A model generated the notes under the pieces. It was not told the DNA's origin. It searched no databases and worked only from the letters and a program-made list of their open reading frames with translations. The translations under genes were made by a program, and so were the position numbers. This document shows positions 31,765 through 43,560 of a stretch of 64,000 nt of DNA, piece after piece; within the stretch, counting starts at the first letter, position 1, and every line of letters begins with the position of its first letter. This stretch comes from Nyssa sinensis (taxonomy: Eukaryota; Streptophyta; Magnoliopsida; Cornales; Nyssaceae): positions 64,996,188 through 65,060,187 of the forward strand of contig CM018031.1 in NCBI GenBank assembly GCA_008638375.1, written 5' to 3'.

Positions 31765-31866
31765 ATTACAAATTATGTAGTACTTATCAAAAAAAATTAC
31801 AAATCATGTAATATTTATCCCAAAAAAAAAAAAAAAAAGAGAGAGAGAGATTGCAAAACATGTAGT
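31765..31866 (+). repeat. Triplicated 17-bp target enclosing two A-tailed micro-insertions
   Basis: ATTACAAATTATGTAGT (31765-31781), ATTACAAATCATGTAAT (31796-31812) and ATTGCAAAACATGTAGT (31850-31866) are three copies of one target. Between them are ACTTATC plus seven A residues (31782-31795) and ATTTATCCC plus an A run and GA repeat (31813-31849). It looks like two successive minute retropositions at one site. Confidence 0.8.
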
Positions 31867-32333
31867 AACCCACTAACTCTATGTGGATCTGAGTTTATTC
31901 TTTATGTGATGCACCATGTAAGATATCTTGTGTAGCAAGTTGGAACCATGACCATATCTTGTGAAGAATTATTAAGCACTTCAGCTATTTTGCAACAAGT
32001 TGCATCACCCACTACTGGCCTAGTTTTCCTTTTCTGTGATAAAACTGTCCCTCTTGGAATTTTAGGTTTAAGAAAGAAAAAAAAATTTCTCACCATCATA
32101 TATAAGAGAATGGCATGCTTGAAAATCCTTTCCACATAAATTAATGGAGTATCTTTATATCCTACAATAAAATTGTTCAAAGCACATTCCTCCAAACATT
32201 TGTCGAAGCAAGAAATGCACATTAAGAAGCTTCCAAACTAGTACCAGATACGTATGCCAGTAAACATCACTATCAGATGAACTCTAAATGTCATTTAATA
32301 ACATAAAAATATGCTAAAAAGGATTATACATAC
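31867..32333. other. Intron 3, donor side
   Basis: AT-rich sequence next to the exon 3 donor with no recognised element. Confidence 0.5.
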
Positions 32334-32502
32334 CAGCATCAACGTTGTCCATTACATCTTTGAGAGGGCCTTGACCATCTCCGTAATATAACTTCCCACA
32401 ATTTGAAAGAACAATATAGTAATTTTCCAATTTTTTAGTCCATCGCATGTCCTTGATGCAACTTGAGTCATTGATTGAACAGGAAAAAGACGATTTCTGC
32501 CC
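32334..32502 (-). CDS. NUP214: NUP214 exon 3
   Basis: Acceptor ATTATGCAG at 32503-32511 and donor GCTG|GTATGT at 32333 frame 169 bases. They encode GQKSSFSCSINDSSCIKDMR then ENYYIVLSNCGKLYYGDGQG and KDVMDNVDA. The KDMRW, VLSN-G-L and VMDNVDA motifs match plant NUP214. It starts in phase 0 after exon 2 and leaves one base for exon 4. It is separated from exon 2 by 12.8 kb. Confidence 0.93.
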
Positions 32503-32973
32503 CTGCATAATATCAATACAAACATATAGATAAATATTCTTAAGAGACATACCATTTATGGGTGTTCACACACCTATAACTACACCAAGAGCCAAGTGAA
32601 AGACCATACCACAGGCTTCATATACTATGGTTGCCAAGAACTCTTCGGGCTTTTGATTCTAAAAATGAGGTAGTTGATCAAAAAAAATTTATTATGGCCT
32701 TCTATTAACGTAGAAAGTCTTCAACAAGTTGTTTGCTTGCAAGAATCACACTGAAAATTTTCTAATGTTCTTTTCATAAGTGAATAACTATGACAATTGC
32801 AATTGTTGCATATCAATTGAGAAAAGTTTGATTGATATCTAGAAAAGCTTTGCAGGTGACCATTTTACCACATTAAGGGAAAATACTTCCTATTTGTACA
32901 TAGAAAATCTATAAGATCTCAAAAACCAACTTGGTTAAATTTCCTGGAAATGAGAAAGTGGAAACCTTAGATA
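32503..32973. other. Intron 2, acceptor side
   Basis: AT-rich intron sequence without a recognised element. Confidence 0.5.
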
Positions 32974-33130
32974 AAAACAGATAGAAGATTTAATTTTTTT
33001 ATATGAAGATCTCTCTCACACACACACACCACCCCTTAACGGGACATGAACCCTCAAACTCCCATATGGGGAGTTGGAAGAAGTACCAACCAAGCTAGAG
33101 CTGGTTGATAAAACAGAAAGAAAAATTAAT
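32974..33130 (-). mobile_element. tRNA-derived SINE (type 1), minus strand
   Basis: Read on the minus strand, box A TAGCTTGGTTGG (33086-33097) and box B GGTTCATGTCC (33042-33052) are followed by a GT run and an A-rich tail. This matches the SINE at 19241-19380. Target-like repeats of 21 bases lie at 32974-32994 and 33110-33130 with three differences. Confidence 0.82.
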
Positions 33131-33419
33131 GACAAGGTAAGATGAAATATAGCTTTTACCAATGAAAGTTACAAGGCACAAGCTACTTTTCTCAAAGATT
33201 TTCAGAAGGGAATTTGGTAATAGCTAGCATATAGCCCAAGCAATTTCCCCCAGGTACTGCTAAGAAGCTACATGACGAGAATGTTGGTCAATACAACAAA
33301 CTGAAAAAAAATAAAGGAAGATGGATATCTGCTAGTTTAGTAGGACATTACAAATTTGGCTTCGTTTGTATGAATCACTTCTTGTAGAGCCATAGATCAG
33401 AAACAACAATGTGTTACTT
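33131..33419. other. Intron 2 spacer
   Basis: No coding or repeat signal recognised. Confidence 0.4.
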
Positions 33420-34740
33420 GAAATGCATAGAAAATGTGATTTTAGGGTTTATGGAAGAGAAGAGGGAGGGAGGGAGGAAGGGAGAGACAGAGACAGAGAC
33501 AGAGAGAGAGGTGTGTGCAGAAACAGGGTGGCATAAATAATTCATCCCTACACCTTTCCATGCATTTATATCATTAAATACCAGAAAACTATAATACCTT
33601 TCTTGAATACTCTAATAGAGATACTGGAATATCCTAAATTATCCTGAATTTTTCAACACTACCCCCTCAAGTTGGAGCATATATATTTCACATGCGCAAC
33701 TTGCATACAACTTAATGAAAAAAACCTACTGCTAAGCCCTTTAGTAAACACATTGGCCAACAGATCTTCTAATTTCATAAAGGGAGTGCAGATCACCTTC
33801 TTTTAGTTTTTCCTTGATAAATGTATGTCTCAATCTCTATATGCTTTGTTTGATTGTGTTGCATTAGATTATAGGCAATATCGATAGCTGAATTCTTGTC
33901 ACAACACAACCACATAGACCTGTTACATACAATCCCAAGTTCCCTCAATAAGCTCACAAACTCTATGCACCATAGCTTGGTACTCAACTTTGGCACTTGA
34001 TCTCACAACCACTAACTATTTCTTCTCCTCCAAGTAAGATTACCACCCACAAGCGTGCAATATCCTGAGGTGGATCATCTAACATCAATATAACCTTCCC
34101 AATCTGCATCTATAAACTCTTGAAGTTCTAGATGATTGTGATTCAAAAAAAGTATTCCTTTACCTGGGCAAATTCTAGACAACTCAGGATCCGATAAACT
34201 GCATTCAGACAAGTAGTGTGAGAATCATGCATGAACTGACTGACCACTCTGACCTCATATGCTTGTTTAAACGAGTATGTGCAAGATATATCAATCTTCC
34301 CACAACTCTCAGGAATCTCTCTCTGTCTACCTGAGCATCATCTCTACTTTGTAAGACGGTGATTGGCCATAATAGAAGAATATATTGGTTAGCATCCCTG
34401 GTTACCTGCATCTTTGAGTAAATCCAGAATATATTTTCTCCGGGAGGTAAAAATACCTGGTCCAATCTAGCAACCTCAATCCCAATGAAGTAGTAAAGAT
34501 TCCCCAAATCCTTAATTTCAAATCATGTCTGAGTAAGTCCCTTAGCGAAGGAAAAATGTCTCTTGATAATCAATATTGCATGTGTGAGTAAATGCCTTTG
34601 CTACTAATCTAGCTTTGCATTTGTCAATTGTTTCGTCTGCCTTCTATTTGATTGTATACACCCATTTACAACCCACGGGTTCTTCCCACTTGGCAGTGAC
34701 ACCAATCCCCATGTTCCAGACAGCTGCAAGATTGAGAAGT
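33420..34740 (-). mobile_element. Copia LTR retrotransposon, decayed 3' part
   Basis: On the minus strand 34740-34205 gives a WVYTIK-like start, FTHTCNIDYQETF-like and NLYYFIGIEVARLD, then VDRERFLRVVGRLIYLAHTR. RNase H follows at 33793-33996 (DKNSAIDIAYNLMQHN). A purine tract (TTGAGGGGGTAG, about 33660) and the LTR start TGTTGAAAAATTCAGG (about 33652) follow. The LTR reaches to about 33420 and carries AGAG repeats. Gag, protease and integrase are absent. Confidence 0.82.
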
Positions 34741-35210
34741 CGGGGAGGTGATGGAGTTTTAGGGTTTGCTATACAAACAGCTCATATGTGAGGAAGAACA
34801 GGACAAGACTGTTGTATATGGGGTCCAAGAAAGGGGAGTTCGAAGTAAAGTCTTTAGTCTTGGTATAGCTCTTTGAAGGATGAAGGAAAAAATGAGTTCC
34901 CCTTGAAAGCAATATGGAAAGCAAAGGTGCCTTCGAAAGTTTTTTTTTTCATATGGTCCACAGCTTCGGGGAGGCATCTTGACTATGGACAATTTGTGCA
35001 AGAGAAGGCAAATTGTGCTTAAATGGTGCAGTTTTGCGCAAGGTGGATGAAGAGACGATCAATCATTTGCTCATTCATACTTTAGTCACAAGGACGGTGG
35101 GGATCCTATTGAGCATGCTCTTTGGGGTCATTGATCCTCTTCTCTTGCTCGTTCATTGTTTAGTCACATGGATGGTGTGGATCCTGTTGAACTCAGACAA
35201 TAGACGAATA
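34741..35210 (+). mobile_element. L1 LINE C-terminal fragment
   Basis: Broken frames resemble KGEFEVKS, then a CLNGAVLRKVDEETINHLLIH stretch, which is the L1 C-terminal zinc-finger-like region. It precedes an ORF1-like region in the same orientation, so it belongs to a different LINE copy from the next one. Confidence 0.65.
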
Positions 35211-37004
35211 GAAAAAGGACCATTAAGGGGGGGAACAGTGGACCAAGAGAGGAGGCTGGATGGAGGGTGTGTCCAAGTGCAGTAGCAGAAGACCACGAAC
35301 TTATGGAGGACAGGGCACCCAATTCAGTGGGAGTAAATCCACCAGAGCTGCTTCTGAGCAATGGAGTTAGGCTGTAAATTTCAGATATGCTACTCCTGGA
35401 TTTATGGTCTGCTCTAAGGGGAAATACAGAGATAAATGAGTTTGGGTTGGGCAAAGGTTCAGAAGACTAGGGAGGAAGGGGCCAAAAATAAAAATTGAGC
35501 GAGATCAAATGGCAGAGATGCTATGGATCATCTAGACAAAGAAGGCATAGAATTGTCTTCGTCAGATGAGGGGACAAGGGATTACGAACATACAGGAAGG
35601 ATGCAGAACTAGGCTGACCAATGCATTTGGGGATATAGGTTTAGGGGTGGAGGGTCAGAAACCAAACCTCTTGTCGTATACTTCCCAATAGCTAAGGGGT
35701 AGACTCCAAGGAATGGTAGCATTGGGGACAACAATTTGGGAAAGGATAACTCTACTTGGGTAATGGCCAACATAGAGGGAGTGAGTCAAGAGCTAGGGAT
35801 TTCATATGAGGGTAAAACCTATGATGCTATCAGGTTATTTGAATCAATTGACCTGAGATAGGAAACTGGGAAAGGGAAAGGCAGGAAAGGAAGAAAAAAG
35901 GGGAGCGACTGTAATGGAGAAAGGAAGCTGAGAAATCTTTTATCGGAAGTTAACTGTGGACGAAAAGGTGGGGTGGAGGGGAAGTAGGAGTTCAGTCAAA
36001 AGGAAGAACAGAGGTGCTAAGCTAGTTCTCCATAAAGATTAGGATTGTGTCATAGAATGTCCGATCCTAAATTACCTGAACAAAAGAGTGGTGAACCAAG
36101 CAGCCTTGAAGAAGTGGGGTGCAGCTGTAGTGTCTTCAAGAGTCTAAAATGAAGCATATCTCCAGCAGGGAGGTGAGGGGGTTATTGGCCAGCAAGTTTG
36201 TTGATCGGGTAAGTTTGGGTGTTGCTGGGACAGCTGGTGTGCTGATAGTCATGTGGGATAAAAGGGCGGTTACTAAGGAGGACATGAGGATTAAATCCTT
36301 CTCAGTCTCAAGCCGCTTCTCATTGGTGGAAGATAGATAATACTGGATCTTCTCAGGAGTGTATGGTCCTATGGAGGACAAGGACAAAAGCATGCATGGG
36401 AAAAGCTAGAGGGAGTGAGGAGGTCTTAGGATGATCCCTGATGTATTGGTGGGGATTTCAATGTAGTACAGCCACAAGCAAAAGACCTTCTTCTAGGTTG
36501 ACCAAGGCTATTGAGGGATTCTCGAACTTAATTGACTCTCATGGACTGCTAGATCTGGCTCTTGTGTGTGCCCAGTTCACATAAACTAGCAAGAAATAGA
36601 ACCCTATGCTATCAAAGATTGAAAGGTTCTTAGTATCGAGAAGTTAGGAGGAGATATTCTCGGATGTGAGCCAAATTGCTCTTCCAAGGATGTCTCTGAC
36701 CACGTTCTAATACTTCTGGATAGTGGAGGGATAAAGAGAGGGAAAAGCCTGTTTTCCTTTGAGAGCATGTGTAAACAAGAGGGAGCTTCCAAAAGATGGT
36801 GGCAGGGTGACGGGATAAGTACTGAATTGACAGGTCCCCTAGTTATAGCATTGCAGAGAAGCTAAGCTTTTTGAAAGCGGAACTGAAAAAGTAGAATGAG
36901 GATAACTTTAGTAATTTAGCGTGGCGGAAATCGATGACACGAAGGTTTGGAGGATCACACCCATTTGTTTGTTTTGGTGCAATTTGACAGAGAAATTAAC
37001 GCAT

Positions 37005-37245
37005 TTTTTTGAGGGGTAAAAATATATATAGATTCAAGGATAGTATTTTGAAAGTATCGTATTTTTGGAATACAGAAGCATACTCCTCATATGTATATGG
37101 TTTTGTAGATTTTTTGGAAAATATGAGACTCTAATTTTTGTGACTCTATTGTACATGGGTGTGCCCCCCTTGGGCATTTTCAATGAATGCATTTGCTTAC
37201 TTATCTTAAAAAATAAAATATGAATGCATTTACTTATCCAAAAAA
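37005..37245 (+). mobile_element. 5'-truncated LINE tail inside the L1
   Basis: A C-terminal FVDFLENMRL-like frame is followed by a 3' UTR and by two tandem copies of a tail (ATGAATGCATTT, then ACTTATC and an A run, near 37185-37210 and 37221-37245). It interrupts the L1 linker. Partly matching AGAGAAATTA/AGAGATTAG flanks may be a decayed target repeat. Confidence 0.65.
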
Positions 37246-38166
37246 AAAGAGATTAGCAACTTGGATGCAAAGGAAGGATGGGCTGAATGATGTTGAGAGG
37301 GAGAGAAGGAAAGAGTACAAGGCCAAGGTGAGCAGAATTGCTTTTGTTCGAAAAGGTGAGCCAGCAGCAGAAATCTAGGGCTTTGTGACTGAAGGAGGGG
37401 GGCAAAAAAAATTTGTCATAGGCTTCCCAACGCTCATTGGAGGAGCAACTTCATCAAAAAGATAAGGATAGGCAATCGAGAAGTGTCATAGGAGGAAATT
37501 AAGGAAGTAAACTTCTACATGGAGTTGTACACTGAGCCTAGTCAATTGAATCTGAGACTTGATGGGCTTAAGTTGTAGCGATGAGAGGATAATCCAGAGT
37601 GGTTGGAGAGGTTGTTTTTGAATGAGGAGGTGGTGCAGGCTCTGAATAGTTTTAATGGGGAAAAAGCATCTGGATTGGATGGATGACCATGACTTCCTTC
37701 CAACAGTGCTGTAGTGGAGTTAAAACAGAAGTTATGGAGATGTTCAATACTTTTCATGCAACATGCAAATTTGAGGAGTATGAACATTTCGTTCATAGTT
37801 CTCATCATTCAGAAAAGTGGAGATGTTAAGTTGAAGGACTTCCGACCTATTAGTTTGGTAGGGGCTCTTTATAAGCTCCTAGCCAAGACTCTTGCCCTTG
37901 AGCTCCGGGAGGTGAAGGGAGATATTTCAGAGGCTCGTGATGCCTTTGTTGGAGGGAGGAAGAATCTGGATGCCGTATTGACAGAAAATGAATGCTTGGA
38001 CTCAAGAGCTAGAAGCGACAGTTAAGGGGTTATGTTCAAGTAGGGTATAGAGAAATTGAGAAAGCCTATGATCATGTGAAATGAGGTTTCCTTATATACG
38101 TGATGAGAAGAATGGGGTTGTTCACAAGTGTAGATCTTGAAGTCAATGGTGCATCTCTCCATTATG

Positions 38167-38376
38167 GTTATGGAAGCCTTTACTGGCCTAATGAATAGGG
38201 TGGTGTAAAGAGAAATGATCAAAGGCTTTATGGTTGGTGAGGATAGGGGGTCATCTTTGGTTGTCTAATTTGTTATGGAAGCCTTTACTGGCCTAACGAA
38301 TACGGTGGTGTAAAGAGAAATGATTAAAGGCTTTATGGTTGGTGAGGATAGGGGCTCATCTTTGGTTGTCTAATTT
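38167..38376 (+). repeat. 105-bp tandem duplication just before the reverse-transcriptase YIDD motif
   Basis: GTTATGGAAGCCTTTACTGG at 38167 recurs at 38272, and a third partial start at 38377. The two full units differ at only about five positions. The period is 35 codons, so the frame is kept. Confidence 0.95.
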
Positions 38377-39285
38377 GTTATATATTGATGATATGATGAT
38401 TCTTTGTAGTGGGAAGACCGCCACGTTCTTATGATGTATTTAGATAACTAATCTTTGCAAAAGCAAGCTGGTTGTCGTGGAGGTGGAGAATTGTATGGGG
38501 CTGGCAGCAATTCTAGGATGCAAGGTAGGGTCTTTTCCAGTCTCATATTTGCAACTTCCATCCGGTTCTTCGATGAGTGCCACGGGAGTGTGGGAAAAAG
38601 CGATAGAGAGGTTTGAGAAAAGACTTCCCAGGTGGAAGAAGCAGCAACGGAACTTCTTATGGAGGGGAAGTGGGAACGATTCAAATTTCATCTAGTGGAT
38701 TAGGCAAAAGTGTGTAGCCTGTTCAGGGATTATGGTTTGGGAGTGAGAGATCTGAGGGTATTCAACAAGGCACTCCTGGGGGCAATGGCTTTGGAAATAT
38801 GGGATAGAGAGGACCAGCCTTTGGAGCTGTGTGATAGACAGAAAGTATGGGTCTAAGGAAGGAAATTTTTGCTCTAGGGAAGTGAACCTTTTTTAGGATG
38901 GGGGTGTAGAGGGCCATGAGAAGGTGGTATGAGCACTCTAAGCACATTAAATGGAGGGTGGACAATCGGAGAAGGATGAGATTCTGGACCAACTGTGGTG
39001 TGAGATCAGACCTCTTTGCAGTGTTCCCTAATCTCTTTAGAATTGCCTTTAGAAAGGGGGCTTCAGTGGCTAATAGTTGTAGGAGGAAAGGGGAGAGCCA
39101 GTTTGGGACATCAGATTCATTAGATAACTACAAGATTGGAAGCTGACGAGGAGACGGAGTTCTATGGTTTGCTTTATAGGCTGAGTATCCTCAAGGAAGA
39201 AGAGGACCAGACCGGGGATGGGGTCTAAGAAGGAGGAGTTTGAGGTAAAATCTTACTGCAGCTTTTTGAAGGAAGAAGGGAGGTT

Positions 39286-39328
39286 AGATTTTACTTGAAA
39301 AGCACTTATCAAAAAAAGATTTTACTTG
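39286..39328 (+). repeat. 19-bp micro-insertion with 12-bp perfect direct repeats
   Basis: AGATTTTACTTG stands at 39286-39297 and 39317-39328. Between them is AAAAGCACTTATC plus an A run. It interrupts the L1 C-terminal frame (FTWKAI-like). Confidence 0.85.
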
Positions 39329-39363
39329 GAAAGCCATATATAGAAATCAAAGGTGCCTCCCAA

Positions 39364-39559
39364 ATGATACTTTCTCATCAATTTAATTTTAAAAAATTCA
39401 TATAAAAATAGTAACACATCTTTTTAGGTGTTACTTATTAAAATATATATCTTTTTCGGTGTTTGAAAATTGAAAACTAATAATTAAAGAAACTAAAATG
39501 TGACAAATTATTGTCAAAATATGTATATCGGTGACTTTTAAGAGGTTTGCTAATATTTG
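39364..39559. other. AT-rich spacer
   Basis: No recognised element. Confidence 0.4.
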
Positions 39560-40140
39560 AAGAAAAAAAAAATATCACGGTTGTGATTTTCGATTTCCCA
39601 TTACAGATGGGCTGATACTCCCAATACCATTACACCGTAACCGTGATTTAAATCCATGAAGAGGAGTTACATTCCAGAAAATCCTAACCTTATTAGAATG
39701 GCAAATTGCATAACACCATAATCCTTTATTGATCTTGGCATGGCCCAAAAAAAACCCAGAAGTATAAGGAAAAAAAAAAACATCTATTGAACATCCATAG
39801 CAACAATATAATGAAGAAGAAGAAAATTGGAGGACTCCTCCGATCTCTTGCACATGCAACACTAATTAAGGAGAAGTTGTCTTGTCCCCTTCTCCCTAGA
39901 TTATCCCGCATTAGAATCGCTTCCAACGCTGCCATCCACACAAAAAAGGAGACCATGGAAGGAACTGGGACCTTCCAAATACCTTTCCACGGGAAGAATT
40001 CCCTCCTCGCATCACCTCTTAACACCCTGTAATAAGACCTGACCCTAAAGCACACATTTGGTCCTAGCTTACAACAAATGGGATCCTTCCTTTTAGCCGC
40101 CACTCTAGGCCTAGCCAAGTTACTTGCCCTCAAGTTAAAA
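39560..40140 (-). mobile_element. L1 LINE C-terminal fragment
   Basis: The minus-strand frame 39726-40133 gives FRVRSYYRVLRGDARREFFP, SFFVWMAALEAILM and NLGRRGQD, the plant L1 C-terminal region before the zinc-finger-like part. The 3' end is indistinct. Confidence 0.8.
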
Positions 40141-41565
40141 GTATTAATAACTTAAAACACTAATTAAAACCATGACCAATCAAAAGGAATAAAGCCTAGA
40201 ACAATAAAAACACATTAAATTGCCTCAATTCCCGATTTAATATACATGAAATACACCAAAAACTTAAATAATAAAAATCTTATTCAATTCCACCCCTCTT
40301 ATTTTTCTCTCAAAGCACAACCAACCAACCTTTGCACCCAAAATAAACTCGGATCTTAATCAAATCTTGAGAGACGAGGCCTTGAGCAATTGAAAGCTTA
40401 TGATGTTCAACAAAGCCAAGATATGACTTATACAAGAATGATATGCGGAAAATGGTAATTGAGAAATATCTAAAGGTAATTGGTGTTTGGATCTCAAACG
40501 ACATTGTGGTTTCTTATCACATATCACCTAGCTTGTGAAAAGTGAAATAAAGATAATAAAACGAATTATAATTTTTTGTGTGGGAAGAGTAGACAAGTGC
40601 AATGATACTTGGTGTAGGAATGAAGCCCTCAAGTTTTTTTCTCATATATTTCAAGACTAAATATGATAAGGAGGCATTAGTGCCAAATTATGCTTCACCT
40701 CAAGGGGGAAGTTGATTTGAGAATTTTAGTTTATTAAAGCAATGTAGGACTAAGAATAAGAAATATGATGAACAGCCAACTGATTTACTACAATTGACCC
40801 TCTTATAATTAATATGCAATAAATTAATAATCTCTAATAATTAATAAATTTTTAAGGAACCAACTTAGTTCTACAACATATAATTAATAATTCTATTACC
40901 TAATAATCAATATTGTTTCCCAAAAAAAAAAAATCTTTATAATATTAATTATTAGAGAGATAAAATAGTTATATATGTACTAGTATATATTCCATTTATG
41001 ACATGTATTGGTAATTATACTTATTAATTCTTCATAATTGAGTCGAAAGTATTGTAAATGAGAAAAATTATAACATCAAGAAACACAACTTCTTTACTTG
41101 AAATGGACATTATGAGTTTTTTTATGTCATAAGTTGAGCATTATATGTATTTTTTATGACAATCTAAAATGTAATCCTAACAGCAATGCTCCAATCTTAC
41201 ATATCTTTGGTACCTAAAGACACAACCTCAAAATACAATTCTAATCCCTTTTCAGATCACCTTGTACCTAGTTTTTGAACTGAAGCTCAACTATTCCTGC
41301 AATGATTCAATTATCCCATGACTAATCCAGCATCATGATCTTTATTGCAATCCCAATAATCAATTAGACCAAGCTTACAATAACAACAACAATGTGAAAC
41401 AACAATAAGAGCAGAGATAAGAAAAATGTTATTGTTTAACTTTGAAGCATTTATAAGGGGATGTCCAAAAAGAGTACTGGATACCGCTCAGAGGAAAGAC
41501 ATGACAACCTATCATTTACAATTTAGGACCAAGACGAAGCATAATTTATGATAAGACATGTCGGT
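40141..41565. other. Intron 2, AT-rich stretch
   Basis: About 1.4 kb without coding signal. At 41533-41558 a segment (CGAAGCATAATTTATGATAA and onwards) duplicates one found in the neighbouring Copia LTR. Confidence 0.5.
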
Positions 41566-42119
41566 TGTGGGAAGAATCCATGTAATGAAGCATAATTTAT
41601 GATAAGACATGCAGCCGTAAGGGATTGCAGCTCTCAGAATGGCGCCTTTATTTTCTTAAATTTGCTCACCGTATTGTGTCCTATGCAAGCCTTATAAATA
41701 GGCATTCGACAGTAGTAGTGAAGTGCACCAAGTGAAAGGTTGAGAGAGTTATACATAGAAATACTATGTGTATTTTGTGTGTGTGTGTGTATTCACTCTT
41801 TTGTTGTTAGTGAAACCTTCTTCGTTCGTGGCCGTAGGCCTAAGGCCAAACCATGTAAATCCTTCTGCACTTGTGTGACTCCGTTGTGTTTATTTCTTTG
41901 CTACTTCTCCATTCCATATTTTGCTGGATTTGTTCACACAAACAAGTATTTGAGCTTCTGCCGTCGCAACAGATTGGTATCAAAGCCAGTACAATATTAT
42001 TCATCGATATTGTTTAAAATACTTGTTTGTGGTACTATTCACAGTCCACGGTACTATTCATTAGTACTGTTCGCTAGTAATATTCATTGGTACTATTCGG
42101 GGGGAACTACTTGTGGGTA

Positions 42120-43088
42120 CTATTCACAGTAGTGTTAGTGATGCAACAAAATATGAAGTTGAGAAATTTGACGGACAGATTAGCTTCAGTTTATGGCGCA
42201 TGAAGATGGAAGCTTTGTTGGTTCAACTAAGTTTGCACAAAGCTTTAGCTGGTAAACAAAAATTGCCAGATTCGATGTTTGAAGCAGAGAAATAAGATCT
42301 TGATGAAAAAGCACTTAGTGCAATTCATTTGTGCCTGGAAAATGAGATACTCCGGGAAGTTTCAGAGATGAAGATAGTTGTAGAGTTGTGGCTGAAATTG
42401 GAAAGCCTGTACATGACAAAGTCTCTCACCAAGAGGCTATATTTGAAGCAACTTTGCACATAAAGGAAGGCACACCCATTAAAGATCATTTGAACAAGTT
42501 CAATAAGATTGTTATGGATCTGAAAATGTTAATGTCTCGTTGGAAGATGAATATCCAGCCTTGATTCTACTATGTTCTTTGCCTCCATCATATGATCATT
42601 TTGTTACTACTATGCTCTAGGTAAAGACACTATTTCGATGGAAGATGCTAAGTCTTCGGTGCATTCTCAGCAATTGCGGAAAAAGGTATCTGGCAATGGT
42701 GGTGAAGACCAAGCCGAAGGTCTGGTTGTTAGAGGAAGAACTAATGACAAGGAATTAGACAACAGAGGTCAATCTAGATCTAGGACAGATATTGAATGTT
42801 GTTATTGTCATAAAGTTGGGGCACACAAGAAGGAACTGTCCAAAACTAAAGAAGGAAGACAAAGGCAACAGCCGCACCATCAACAACAGAAGAATATGGA
42901 TGATGAATCTTTTGATGTTGCTAGAGTAATGGAGGATACTTCTTCAGATACAGAAAACGTCCTATCAGTGACTGTCAGTGGTGTACACTCGAGAACTGAG
43001 TGGATTCTTGATTCGGGATGCTCCTATCACATATGTCCCAATAGGGATTGGTTTGCCACCTATCAGCCTATTAATGGTGGTTCATGTC
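42120..43088 (+). pseudogene. Copia gag and protease remnant
   Basis: KYEVEKFDGQISFSLWRMKM opens gag, with LNKFNKIVMDL later; stops and shifts occur at 42293 and around 42420-42640. The zinc knuckle is degenerate (ECCYCHKVGAHKKELSK, final cysteine lost). EWILDSGCSYHICPN is the protease active site. Confidence 0.88.
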
Positions 43089-43143
43089 TTGATGAGTAAT
43101 AACATGCCCTGCAAGACTAGGTATTGGAACGATCCGGATCAAG

Positions 43144-43560
43144 ATGTTTGATGGTATTGTCAAGACTTCGACAAATGTTCAACATGTTCCAGATTTGAAG
43201 AAGAATTTAATATCTTTAGGTACTCTTAACTCCAACGGATGCAAGTACACAGTTGAAGGTGGAGCTCTATGGCATTTGAGAGGTGCCCTAGTTTTGATGA
43301 AAGGGAGAAAACGGAATGGCCTCTATTTTCTACAAGGCAACACAATGACAGGGGTTGCAGCGGTATCTTCATCAATAGATCCAGATACAGAGACAGTACA
43401 TCTTTGGCATATGCGTTTGGGGCATTGAGTGAGAGAGGGATGAAGGAGTTGAGCAAACGAGGTTTGCTTCATGGCCAGCCAGGAGAATTGGACTTTTGTA
43501 AGCACTGTGTTTTCGGAAAACAGTGCAGAGTTAAGTTCAATACTGCGGTGCATAGGACTA
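43144..43560 (+). pseudogene. Copia GAG-pre-integrase remnant
   Basis: DLKKNLISLGTLNSNGC, then VHLWHMRLGH and, after a frameshift, LDFCKHCVFGKQCRVKF form the region leading to the integrase zinc site. Soon after, the sequence jumps over the integrase core. Confidence 0.85.

Larger units (their letters stand above)
35211..39363 (+). mobile_element. L1 LINE, ORF1 remnant through C-terminal part
   Basis: From 36045 the endonuclease is recognisable after correcting frames (IVS-NVR start, QESK-like, then VWDKRAVTKEDM and SDHVLILLDSGG). Near 37640 an FNGEKASGLDG motif opens reverse transcriptase, followed by [37 protein letters not shown] and YIDDMMILC (about 38385). The C-terminal part runs to about 39363. 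Stops are frequent. It contains a nested LINE tail, a 105-bp duplication and a micro-insertion. Confidence 0.85.
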
